NCBI RefSeq assembly: GCF_000518685.1
Contig: NZ_JAEB01000009.1
Coordinates: 57,217 to 121,216, forward strand
DNA: 64,000 nucleotides
Source: Eubacterium xylanophilum ATCC 35991
GTDB lineage: Bacteria > Bacillota > Clostridia > Lachnospirales > Lachnospiraceae
Direction: 5' to 3'
Under the pieces are notes generated by a model. The model had not been told where the DNA came from. It saw nothing but the letters and a program-made list of their open reading frames with translations, and searched no databases. Below are positions 51,673 to 60,053 of this stretch, piece by piece. Positions within the stretch are counted from its first letter, which is position 1. Every line of letters begins with the position of its first letter. A program made the translations under genes and the position numbers.

Positions 51673-51727
51673 AAAAGGAGCTGAGCACTAACAATTTTTT
51701 AATTGTAAGTGCGACAGCCCCTTTTTC
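51673..51727 (+). terminator. Back-to-back element ends forming a hairpin
   Basis: Two inverted copies of the element end meet at 51698-51700. They form an imperfect stem of about 25 bp that ends in CCCCTTTTT, so it may also stop transcription before the chemoreceptor gene. Confidence 0.5.
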
Positions 51728-51770
51728 ATAATAAAAAGAAAAAAATTGGCGGACCATTTTTCTTATATAC

Positions 51771-51799
51771 TTGCAATTTGCCGTCAATCATTATAAAAT
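51771..51799 (+). promoter_or_regulatory. Probable promoter of the chemoreceptor gene
   Basis: TTGCAA (51771-51776), a 17-base spacer and TAAAAT (51794-51799). No sigma28-type motility promoter was found. Confidence 0.5.
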
Positions 51800-51854
51800 A
51801 ATAGTAGAGGTGTTTTTGTAGACTAGAGTAATATACGTCAAAGGAGACAGGGTT

Positions 51855-53843
51855 ATGAAAAAGGTAAAAAAAGTAGGTTTTTTATGGTACATAAGGAATA
51901 GACTGCTGATGTTCACGATGATTCTCATGGCAATATTGGTGATCATTCTTGATGTTATTAATGTTGTTGAAGGCAATACCAACATGACTGATAATATTGT
52001 TGATAAAGTCAGGGTTGATTCTTTTAACAATGCCCAAATCATTAATTCATGGTTAGAGGGTCAGGGAAATCAACTGAGATTTATGAGAAATTATCTCGAG
52101 AAAGAAGATATCAACAACAAAAAGGAGATAGAGGACTACTTGGAAAAGTGTCTGAAAGATAATCCGAGTGCCATGATGTACTATGCAGCATATGAAAAGG
52201 ACACTAGGGCATATAAAGCAGATCATGAGCCGACTGACCTTGATCCGACGTCGAGAGATTGGTGGAAATTAGCTCAGGAAAATGGGGATTTGATATATAC
52301 AGATCCATATAAAGATTATACTACGGGCAGCATGGTTATATCTGTTGCAATACCATTTAAGTGTAAAGATGGTAAAGCGGCTATTCTCGCAGACATCTCC
52401 CTCAAAGAGGTTCTGAATAAAGTGAAAGCAATCAGTGAGACTGAGGATTCATATGGATTCTTGCTCAACTCAGAAGGACAGGTTATCACTCATAAGAACG
52501 AAAAGTTCATGCCTACGGAGGACGCGAATACAGTTTTAAGTGATAAAGTAAAGATTAACCTCGGAGAAGATGGTGTTCAGACAATCAAGGATTACGATGG
52601 AGAAGATAAGTTTGTTGCTGCCAGCGAGGTTAAGACGACAGGCTGGAAACTCGGTGTTGTTAAGAGCAAGAAAGTCATCAGAGAAATTGTATTGCTTATA
52701 AGTGTTAAGAATGCTGTTATAGCTATTATCATCATGATCATTGCTGCAATCATTATTAGCTTTGTTATCAAGAATCAGCTTGGCAAGATTAGACAGCTGA
52801 GAGTATTTGTAAGAGATAGAGTTATCGGCAGTGAAAATATCAAGCCGATGAAGTCAGAAAGTCAGGAAATTGGCTATCTCTTGGACGAGCTCGAAGGCAG
52901 GCTTCTCTCAACTATCAAAGAAACCAAGGATGAATCTGAGCAAATTCATAAGAATATGGAGATTGCCCAGAAAAATGTCAACAAAATGGGAGAGAGCATC
53001 AGCAATATTAACAATGCTATGGAGATTACCAGTGAAAATGCTGTTAATCAGTCAGAGAGTATATCAAGTATTTCAGAGATGAGCGGTGAGATTGAGCAGG
53101 CGATGAACTCCCTCAGTGCCGAGACTCATGAGATGGCGGAAAAGGCAGAGAGTATCATCAATGAGATTGAACGCACACTTCCTGAAATCATGGAAAATAG
53201 AGATAGGACAGTAGAAATTGTAGAGAAGAGCAAAGACAGACTCGAGGCAATTATCGAGGAGACAAGAGTTATCGAGAAGATTGTGGAGGTTTCCGAGACA
53301 ATTATGAATATTGCCGATGAGACCAATCTGCTGGCGCTCAATGCTTCTATCGAATCGGCGCGTGCCGGCGAGGCTGGACGAGGATTTGCCGTTGTTGCCG
53401 ATCAGATTAAGAACTTATCTTCAACCACAAGCGATGAGATTGAGAAGGTAAATGCTCTCACCGCCAAGGTAATGAAGAGTGTTCACAAGCTGGCAGAGGA
53501 GAGTTCACGAATTATCGACTTCCTTGGAAGCGATGTCATGCGTGATTATGAGACGCTCGCAAATCTTGCGCAGTCCTACAAGGATGATGCAGGATTCTAT
53601 GCGACGGAGAGTAACATAGTTGGTGCAAGTTCTGAGGAGCTCACCAGCTCGATTGTGGATATCAATTCTCACATTCACACTCTCAAGGGAAGCCAATTGG
53701 AACTTGATAAAGCTGTTCGCTCTGTGAATAAGGACATCAAGGAGTTCTCAGTAAACTCCGAGAAAACCGCCAAAGAGGTGGAGGACGTTCTCAACAGAGT
53801 AGAAGCACTTCGCAAGACAGTTGAATCTTTCCATATAGATTAA
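51855..53843 (+). CDS. Methyl-accepting chemotaxis protein with dCache-type sensor
   Basis: 662 aa. Transmembrane helix 1 is about 17-36. An extracellular dCache_1-like sensor (about 40-280) contains [36 protein letters not shown]. Transmembrane helix 2 is about 284-304, followed by a poorly conserved HAMP-like segment. The signalling domain carries the hairpin tip [38 protein letters not shown]. The sensor's RDWW/YTDPY pattern resembles amino-acid-binding dCache domains, but RxWY is RDWW here, so the ligand is open. It would control CheA and motility. No other chemotaxis genes lie in the window. Confidence 0.92.
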   Translation: MKKVKKVGFLWYIRNRLLMFTMILMAILVIILDVINVVEGNTNMTDNIVDKVRVDSFNNAQIINSWLEGQGNQLRFMRNYLEKEDINNKKEIEDYLEKCLKDNPSAMMYYAAYEKDTRAYKADHEPTDLDPTSRDWWKLAQENGDLIYTDPYKDYTTGSMVISVAIPFKCKDGKAAILADISLKEVLNKVKAISETEDSYGFLLNSEGQVITHKNEKFMPTEDANTVLSDKVKINLGEDGVQTIKDYDGEDKFVAASEVKTTGWKLGVVKSKKVIREIVLLISVKNAVIAIIIMIIAAIIISFVIKNQLGKIRQLRVFVRDRVIGSENIKPMKSESQEIGYLLDELEGRLLSTIKETKDESEQIHKNMEIAQKNVNKMGESISNINNAMEITSENAVNQSESISSISEMSGEIEQAMNSLSAETHEMAEKAESIINEIERTLPEIMENRDRTVEIVEKSKDRLEAIIEETRVIEKIVEVSETIMNIADETNLLALNASIESARAGEAGRGFAVVADQIKNLSSTTSDEIEKVNALTAKVMKSVHKLAEESSRIIDFLGSDVMRDYETLANLAQSYKDDAGFYATESNIVGASSEELTSSIVDINSHIHTLKGSQLELDKAVRSVNKDIKEFSVNSEKTAKEVEDVLNRVEALRKTVESFHID

Positions 53844-53866
53844 TATTATTATAGTATAGTAAAATA

Positions 53867-53898
53867 GTCCGACAGGGTTACCCTTGTCGGACATTTTT
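53867..53898 (+). terminator. Terminator after the chemoreceptor gene
   Basis: GTCCGACAGG (53867-53876) pairs with CTTGTCGGAC (53883-53892) with one wobble, and ATTTTT follows. Confidence 0.85.
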
Positions 53899-53902
53899 AG
53901 TT

Positions 53903-53949
53903 GGAAACGCATATTGCTGGTCTTACTCACGTCGTTCGTAAGACAATTT
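53903..53949 (+). repeat. Dispersed palindromic repeat, copy F
   Basis: GGAAACGCATATTG, then the same GTCTTAC-N11-GTAAGAC core as copy A. It is tandem with copy G at a 49-base period. Confidence 0.85.
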
Positions 53950-53951
53950 TT

Positions 53952-53998
53952 GGAAACGCATATTGCTGGTCTTACTCCCTACGGTCGTAAGACAATTT
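53952..53998 (+). repeat. Dispersed palindromic repeat, copy G (inside the cobW-like gene end)
   Basis: Same arms as copy F, but the 11-base centre is TCCCTACGGTC instead of TCACGTCGTTC. Read on the minus strand it encodes the last residues of the CobW-like protein and its stop codon. Confidence 0.85.
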
Positions 53999-54979
53999 AT
54001 GCTCTCTATGAGCAGTTTTTCCCTTTGTAATATCCTTGGTTGTGCTCCGACCTTCGACTATTTTACCGATTTCTGTCTCATCCAGATTTTCGCCGATAAC
54101 CATCAGGACTTCCTGACCGGCGCTGACTGTTGCTATGTCCAGATTGGTGGAGGTTGCGTTCACTTGGAGCCAGCTGCCATCGGCATTGGGAACGAATCCC
54201 TTGATTCTGTGGATGTTTCCCACGGCGGTGTCGGCGAATAGGTCGAGGAGCATTTTTCTCATATCCTCTTCGGTCAGATGGACATTGTAATAGAAGAGAG
54301 AAGCGTAGTGATTATTGTCATAAATGTCCTCTTTTTGATAGCTTTCGGAGTAGTAGCCCGCGGATTGAATCTTGGCATAATCATTGTCATCAAGCTCGCT
54401 CCATGGCTTCGCCAGGATGTCCTTGTCTTCTAACTTGCGCCTGCAGTGGTAGTCGGCCAGGACTTGGTTCATGCGCTCTCTAGTGGCGGTTGCCAGGTCC
54501 GAATCAGCGGCGTCAAGCTTACTTAAAACTACAATTCCCGAGGCCGAGAGCTGAGCTGCCAGGATGTATTTGCTGGTTTCCGACAAATCACCGAGGTTAC
54601 TGTCGACAACTGAGATCACGTTTCCACGCTGGTACCATCGGTCAAGGGGAGATTCGAATAGAATATCAAAGAATTCATCCACATCATATATCCCCGACGG
54701 TTCCACTATGATGCGGTCATAGCCAAGCATTCCCATGGAAATCAGCTTTGTCTTGAAGCGCCTGCGGTAGCAATCTTTGTCGGCGGCGACTATCATCTCC
54801 AGGCCGATGTCATCTCCAAATTCTTCGTGGAGAAGCAGAAGATCTACGCTGATGGCGCCAAAATCATTTTCGATTATGCCCACTTTCTCGCCATTTGAAA
54901 GCAAATGGTGGACGTATCTTTTTATAAATGTAGTTTTCCCGGAACCCAGGAAACCAGTAATCAAATCAATCTTTGTCAT
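53972..54979 (-). CDS. CobW/COG0523-family P-loop GTPase without the CxCC motif
   Basis: 335 aa. Walker A is ITGFLGSGKTTFIKRYV, and EPSGIYDVDEFFDIL is the family switch region. The C-terminal CobW_C domain lies about 230-320. COG0523 members are metal-chaperone GTPases that normally carry CxCC about 50 residues after Walker A. The corresponding segment reads AADKDCYRRRFKTKL with a single cysteine, so metal handling may differ. AGGAGGATTTT precedes the ATG on the minus strand. The final eight residues (KLSYDRRE) and the stop come from repeat copy G. It is divergent from ppdK. Confidence 0.85.
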   Translation of the reverse strand: MTKIDLITGFLGSGKTTFIKRYVHHLLSNGEKVGIIENDFGAISVDLLLLHEEFGDDIGLEMIVAADKDCYRRRFKTKLISMGMLGYDRIIVEPSGIYDVDEFFDILFESPLDRWYQRGNVISVVDSNLGDLSETSKYILAAQLSASGIVVLSKLDAADSDLATATRERMNQVLADYHCRRKLEDKDILAKPWSELDDNDYAKIQSAGYYSESYQKEDIYDNNHYASLFYYNVHLTEEDMRKMLLDLFADTAVGNIHRIKGFVPNADGSWLQVNATSTNLDIATVSAGQEVLMVIGENLDETEIGKIVEGRSTTKDITKGKTAHREHKLSYDRRE

Positions 54980-55091
54980 AAAATCCTCCTATCTGCAGTA
55001 TTTTACAAGTAAATTCTAATACAAGCCACAGATTAAAACAAGAAAAATATTGCAAAAAGAACAAAAATATTGAAATATGGAAAAAAAGTCG

Positions 55092-55120
55092 TTTATTTTT
55101 GAGTCTTATTATGTTATAAT
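55092..55120 (+). promoter_or_regulatory. Promoter of ppdK
   Basis: TTTATT (55092-55097), a 17-base spacer and TATAAT (55115-55120) with an extended -10 TGT. The leader has a small hairpin TGTCGAC/GTTGACA at about 55135-55153. Confidence 0.7.
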
Positions 55121-55188
55121 ATTCACAGCGACTTGTCGACAGAGAGTTGACAGGCAAATAAAATCAAATTTTAGGAGGAATATTAAAG

Positions 55189-57825
55189 ATGGCAAACAAA
55201 TGGGTCTATAACTTCCAAGAGGGTAACATGACCATGCGTAACTTGCTCGGTGGTAAGGGTGCTAACCTTGCTGAGATGACTGAGATCGGTCTTCCAGTAC
55301 CACAGGGATTTACTATTAGTACAGAGGCTTGTACGCAGTATTATGAAGATGGTCGCAAGATCAACGATGAGATCATGGCTCAGACCATGGAAGGCGTAAA
55401 ATGGATGGAGGAAGTAAACGGTAAGAAATTTGGAGATCTTAAGAATCCACTTCTCGTTTCAGTTCGTTCAGGAGCTAGAGCTTCTATGCCTGGTATGATG
55501 GACACAATTCTTAACCTTGGTCTTAATGACGAGGTTGTTAAAGCTATGATTGAAGGAAATCCAGATCCAGCTTTCGAGCGTTTCGTATATGACTCTTACA
55601 GACGTTTCATTCAGATGTTCTCAGACGTAGTAATGGAAGTTGGTAAGAAGTATTTTGAGCAGTTGATCGACAAGATGAAGGAAGAGAAGGGCGTTGAGTT
55701 TGACGTAGATCTTACAGCAGAAGATCTTAAGACTCTTGCTGAGCAGTTCAAGGCTGAGTACAAGAATCAGTTAGGACAGGACTTCCCTTCAGATCCTGTA
55801 GAGCAGCTTAAGCTTGCTATCGAGGCAGTATTCCGTTCATGGGATAACCCTCGTGCTAATGTATATCGTCGTGACAATGATATCCCTTATTCATGGGGTA
55901 CAGCTGTAAACGTAATGCCTATGGTATTTGGTAACCTTAACAATGAGTCAGGTACAGGTGTTGCATTTACTCGTGACCCAGCTACAGGTGAGAACAAGCT
56001 CATGGGTGAGTTCCTCATCAATGCACAGGGAGAGGACGTAGTTGCTGGTGTTCGTACACCAATGCCAATTGCACAGATGGAAGAGAAATTCCCAGAAGCA
56101 TATGCAGAGTTCCTCAAGGTATGTGATACTCTTGAGAATCACTATCATGATATGCAGGATATGGAATTTACAGTTGAGAATAAAAAGCTTTACATGCTTC
56201 AGTGTCGTAATGGTAAGAGAACAGCTCCTGCTGCTCTTAAGATCGCTTGTGACCTCGTTGATGAGGGACATAAGACTCCAGAAGAGGCTGTAGCAATGAT
56301 CGATCCACGTAACTTGGATACACTTCTTCACCCACAGTTCGATGCTGCTGCACTTAAGGCTGCATCACCACTTGGTAAGGGTCTTGGAGCTTCTCCAGGA
56401 GCTGCTTGTGGTAAAGTCGTATTTACAGCTGACGATGCTGTAGAGTGGGCTAACAGAGGCGAGAAGGTTGTTCTTGTAAGACTTGAGACATCTCCAGAAG
56501 ATATCACAGGTATGAAGAGTGCTCAGGGTATCCTCACAGTTCGTGGTGGTATGACAAGTCACGCAGCCGTAGTTGCACGTGGTATGGGAACATGCTGTGT
56601 ATCTGGTTGTGGAGACATCAACATGGACGAGGAGAACAAGAAGTTCACACTCGCTGGTGTTGAGTTTGTAGAGGGATCAGAGATCTCTATCGATGGTACA
56701 ACAGGTAACATCTATCAGGGACTTATCCCAACAGTTGACGCTAAGATCGCTGGTGAGTTCGGACGTATCATGGCTTGGGCTGATGAGTTCAGAACTCTTA
56801 AGGTTCGTACAAATGCAGATACTCCAGCGGATGCTAAGAAAGCTCGCGAGCTTGGAGCAGAGGGTATCGGACTTTGCCGTACAGAGCATATGTTCTTCGA
56901 GGAAGACAGAATTGCTGCTTTCCGTGAGATGATCTGTTCTGATACAGTAGAGGAGAGAGAAGCTGCACTTGATAAGATTCTTCCTTATCAGCAGAGTGAC
57001 TTCAAGGCTCTCTATGAGGCACTTGAGGGTAACCCAGTTACAATCAGATTCCTTGATCCACCTCTTCATGAGTTCGTTCCTACTGAGGAAGCTGACATCA
57101 AGAAGCTTGCTGATTCACAGGGCAAGAGCGTAGAGGATATCAAGGCTCTTATCGCATCACTTCACGAGTTCAACCCTATGATGGGTCACCGTGGATGTCG
57201 TCTTGCTGTAACATACCCTGAAATCGCTAAGATGCAGACTAAAGCGGTTATCCGCGCTGCAATTGAGGTTCAGAAAGCTCATCCTGATTGGAATGTTAAG
57301 CCAGAGATCATGATTCCACTTACATGTGAAGTTAAAGAGCTTAAGTACGTTAAGCAGTTCGTAGTAGAGACAGCTGATGCTGAGATCGCTGCTGCTGGCG
57401 TAGATCTTAAGTATGAAGTTGGTACAATGATCGAGATCCCACGTGCTGCTCTTACAGCTGATGAGATTGCAAAAGAAGCTGACTTCTTCTGCTTCGGTAC
57501 TAACGACCTTACACAGATGACATTCGGATTCTCTCGTGATGACGCAGGTAAGTTCCTTGACGCTTACTATGATGCTAAGATCTTCGAGAACGATCCATTT
57601 GCTAAGCTTGACCAGGCAGGTGTTGGTAAGCTTATGGATACAGCTATCAAACTTGGTAAGCCAGTTAACTCAGCACTTCACTGCGGTATCTGTGGTGAGC
57701 ACGGTGGAGATCCTTCATCAGTTGAGTTCTGCCACAAGATTGGTCTTGATTATGTATCATGTTCACCATTTAGAGTTCCTGTTGCTAGGTTGGCTGCAGC
57801 ACAGGCTGCAATTGCAGAAAAGTAA
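55189..57825 (+). CDS. ppdK: Pyruvate, phosphate dikinase
   Basis: 878 aa, the usual length. The N-terminal ATP-grasp domain has LLGGKGANLAEMTEIGLPVP and VSVRSGARASMPGMMDTILNLGLND. The phosphohistidine is His458 in GGMTSHAAVVARGMG. The PEP/pyruvate barrel has GAEGIGLCRTEHMF and the catalytic Cys in HCGICGEHGGDP. It interconverts pyruvate, ATP and phosphate with PEP, AMP and pyrophosphate, and in many anaerobes works in the glycolytic direction. Codon bias is strong, as in gap and pgk. Confidence 0.97.
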   Translation: MANKWVYNFQEGNMTMRNLLGGKGANLAEMTEIGLPVPQGFTISTEACTQYYEDGRKINDEIMAQTMEGVKWMEEVNGKKFGDLKNPLLVSVRSGARASMPGMMDTILNLGLNDEVVKAMIEGNPDPAFERFVYDSYRRFIQMFSDVVMEVGKKYFEQLIDKMKEEKGVEFDVDLTAEDLKTLAEQFKAEYKNQLGQDFPSDPVEQLKLAIEAVFRSWDNPRANVYRRDNDIPYSWGTAVNVMPMVFGNLNNESGTGVAFTRDPATGENKLMGEFLINAQGEDVVAGVRTPMPIAQMEEKFPEAYAEFLKVCDTLENHYHDMQDMEFTVENKKLYMLQCRNGKRTAPAALKIACDLVDEGHKTPEEAVAMIDPRNLDTLLHPQFDAAALKAASPLGKGLGASPGAACGKVVFTADDAVEWANRGEKVVLVRLETSPEDITGMKSAQGILTVRGGMTSHAAVVARGMGTCCVSGCGDINMDEENKKFTLAGVEFVEGSEISIDGTTGNIYQGLIPTVDAKIAGEFGRIMAWADEFRTLKVRTNADTPADAKKARELGAEGIGLCRTEHMFFEEDRIAAFREMICSDTVEEREAALDKILPYQQSDFKALYEALEGNPVTIRFLDPPLHEFVPTEEADIKKLADSQGKSVEDIKALIASLHEFNPMMGHRGCRLAVTYPEIAKMQTKAVIRAAIEVQKAHPDWNVKPEIMIPLTCEVKELKYVKQFVVETADAEIAAAGVDLKYEVGTMIEIPRAALTADEIAKEADFFCFGTNDLTQMTFGFSRDDAGKFLDAYYDAKIFENDPFAKLDQAGVGKLMDTAIKLGKPVNSALHCGICGEHGGDPSSVEFCHKIGLDYVSCSPFRVPVARLAAAQAAIAEK

Positions 57826-57977
57826 GGAAACCTGATAAGAAATATCTTTACTTAATGTCCATTAACGTAGACGAAGATTTATGTCGAGAAAGTCTCGCAA
57901 AGTCAGGAATTACGGTACGTTTGGGCAATTATGAAGATATGTTGGTTGACATTTATATTTAATTGAAATCCTGAAAG

Positions 57978-58025
57978 GGATCGAACAGTTTTAACACTTT
58001 TGTTAAAATGTTCGGTCCTTTTTTT
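57978..58025 (+). terminator. Terminator after ppdK
   Basis: GGATCGAACA...TTTTAAC pairs with GTTAAAATGTTCGGTCC with one bulged G and one wobble, followed by seven T. It lies 150 bases after the stop. The intervening stretch has no recognisable gene. Confidence 0.85.
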
Positions 58026-58107
58026 GCATTTAAAGAAAATTTGATGACAAGAATAAGACTACCGCCTTGTAAAGGGGAAGATAAGAAGCAGTAAGACACT
58101 ATATTTA

Positions 58108-58388
58108 GGAGCAACCTGTCATGTCGACAATAAGTATGAGGTTACTGAGACACATACTTGGACAGAGAATACCGGTGATGTGAAATAAGGCTTCTACGCT
58201 AAGATATTTAAATGGTATGTAGTTAACTGTAAACGTTCTAAAAAGAGCTTTATTATGAGCCAGGCGCTTCTTTGGTCTGTGGCAGAAGGTTAAAACCTGA
58301 AAGTCAGCTAAAGAAAGTTATCAAGCAAGTGAAGGTTAGTATAACAGTTACATCTGATGGAGACAACGAAGTTAAACTGATATCTTGA
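58108..58388 (+). pseudogene. Remnant of a surface protein gene, several in-frame stops
   Basis: One frame reads CHVDNKYEVTETHTWTENTGD, stop, GFYAKIFKWYVVNCKRSKK, SFIMSQALLWSVAEG, stop. The next frame continues SITVTSDGDNEVKLIS and stops at 58386-58388. The string SQALLWSVAEG resembles the segment after the thioester cysteine in Gram-positive thioester-domain surface proteins, but the match is short. With several stops and one frame change it cannot make a protein. The rest of the 620-base gap after ppdK shows nothing else I recognise. Confidence 0.4.
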
Positions 58389-58463
58389 GATGTAGGTTCC
58401 ACCATTTAGGTTGAAAAAAGATAGATATTATAGTATTATAGAATTATGAAGGAGAGATTTTGT

Positions 58464-59255
58464 ATGGATAGTGAAAGATTGCATCAGGAAGATTTGCAGC
58501 GTCTTAGAGGCTTTAGACTCATTGACGATGATTTTATGAATGCATGTTTTGATGAGAATATTGAAGGAACAGAATTAATCTTGCGGATTATTCTAAACAA
58601 GCCAGATTTGATAGTGAATAGCGTAAGAACCCAAAAGGTTATGAAGAATCTGCTAGGACGAGATATTTGGCTTGACATTAATGCATCGGATAGCCAAAAT
58701 GGAGAATATGATATCGAAATACAGAGATCGGACAAAGGTGCAGATCGTAAGCGTGCTAGATATCATTCAAGTATTCTTGATGCTCATTTATTGCAGCCAA
58801 ATGGTAATTTTAGTGATTTACCGGAAACGTATGTTATTTTCATTACAGAAAATGACGTAATTGGTGGAAATTTGCCGATATATACTATTGATAGACAAAT
58901 AACTAATATTGGACAGCCGTTTAATGATGGTGAACATATCATATATGTAAATGGTGCGGATAAGAATAGTTCTACAGAATTAGGTAAACTTATGCATGAT
59001 TTTTCCTGCACTAACCCAGATGATATGTATTATAAGCAATTAGCTGATAAGGTAAGATATTTTAAAGAAGACGAGAAAGGAGTGAATGCTATGTGTAAAG
59101 CTATGGAAGATATGCGAAATGAAGCTGTAGAGCGAGAGAGGATAAAGAATGCTAAGCGTATGTTAGAAGATGGTCTTGATCTTGAGAAAGTTGCAGAGTA
59201 TTCAGGATTGCCTATAGAAAAAGTTAGAGAGTTATCTGGTTCTAAAGGTGCATAA
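58464..59255 (+). CDS. Rpn-family PD-(D/E)XK nuclease / putative transposase
   Basis: 263 aa from ATG 58464, which follows GGAGAG; ATG 58446 overlaps that site. The nuclease core is LGRDIWLDINASDSQNGEYDIEIQR, with the acidic residues and the E-x-Q of this family (Asp71, Glu85, Gln87). The C-terminal helical part ends DLEKVAEYSGLPIEKVRELSG, a helix-turn-helix-like segment seen in many relatives. Family members promote RecA-independent recombination or behave as domesticated transposase nucleases. It stands among decayed genes, which supports horizontal acquisition. Confidence 0.85.
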   Translation: MDSERLHQEDLQRLRGFRLIDDDFMNACFDENIEGTELILRIILNKPDLIVNSVRTQKVMKNLLGRDIWLDINASDSQNGEYDIEIQRSDKGADRKRARYHSSILDAHLLQPNGNFSDLPETYVIFITENDVIGGNLPIYTIDRQITNIGQPFNDGEHIIYVNGADKNSSTELGKLMHDFSCTNPDDMYYKQLADKVRYFKEDEKGVNAMCKAMEDMRNEAVERERIKNAKRMLEDGLDLEKVAEYSGLPIEKVRELSGSKGA

Positions 59256-59303
59256 TTATTATGCTGTTTAATGCTATCATAAACTAAATATCGTCACTGT
59301 TTT

Positions 59304-59996
59304 TTGTGTTTAAATGATGGAATTTTTGTTAATGAAGAAGAATATAGTGAGTTTGTACGCACAGAGATTGTAGTAAATGCTGTTACTCATCGTGATTATG
59401 GCATTAAGGGGACGGATATTCAGATAAAGATGTTTGATGATCGAATTGAAGTAGATAGTCCCGGTACATTTGCAGGGATGGTAAAAAAGGAAAATATCCG
59501 CTATACACATTTTTCGCGTAATCCTAAAATTGCAGCATTCTTAAAGGATTATGGTTATGTAAAAGAATACGGCGAAGGTGTTGATCGTATGTGTAAAGAG
59601 CTGGAAAGTATTGGCCTTCCAGATCCAGTCTTTATCAACAATTCATTTATATTGAAAACAGTAGTAATGAGTAGTTCTTATCAAAATGTGTCGAATCTCA
59701 CGTCGATTGAGCGAAACGACGCGTTGATTAATAATAAGGCTGCGTTGATTGACATTATTATGCAAAAGGAGAAAACTAAAGAAATATCAGAGAAAGATTC
59801 TACAGATGCCCAAAAGATAGTTGGTGAACTTGATATTATGCAAGTGATAGATTCTGAAGATGTCATGAAAATTCTTGATTGTAAGACTACAAAGGCACGA
59901 CAAATATTGAAGGTTATGAACACCAATAAAATAATAAAACCTGTACATGGAATGGGCAAGGGAAAATACATGTTAAATGTGCATGTTGAAAAATAG
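59304..59996 (+). pseudogene. N-terminally truncated AlbA/ATP-binding transcriptional regulator
   Basis: The open frame (TTG 59304, 230 aa, no ribosome site) begins inside the HATPase-like domain of this family: VRTEIVVNAVTHRDYGIKG, IEVDSPGTFAGMVKKENIR and GYVKEYGEGVDRMCKELE. The N-terminal AlbA_2 (Schlafen-like) DNA-binding domain is missing and is not found in other frames upstream. The C-terminal region (about 135-230) contains a winged-helix-like part ending VMNTNKIIKPVHGMGKGKYML. It is therefore a fragment and probably not functional. Confidence 0.65.
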
Positions 59997-60053
59997 CTTA
60001 AAGTGTGGAAGGGCTTAGAAAACTTGAACGAATTATTAAATGGAGGATGATTT

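Larger units (their letters stand above)
51242..51725. mobile_element. Decayed insertion sequence / MITE-like element with terminal inverted repeats
   Basis: The left end AAGGAGCTGTCGCACTAA (51242-51259) is matched in inverse orientation at the right end (51701-51725, whose complement reads AAGGGGCTGTCGCACTTA), with 16 of the first 18 bases identical. A third, degenerate copy of the end (51675-51690) stands in direct orientation with the left end. A 15-codon reading frame (ATG 51615, MTKNLILQKI) looks like the start of a lost transposase. No intact transposase remains. Four copies of a separate 46-bp palindromic repeat lie inside. No target duplication was recognised. Confidence 0.55.

Noticed and set aside
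58446..58463. ATG 58446 as start of the Rpn-type gene
   Set aside because: It overlaps the only ribosome site (GGAGAG), which is correctly spaced for ATG 58464.
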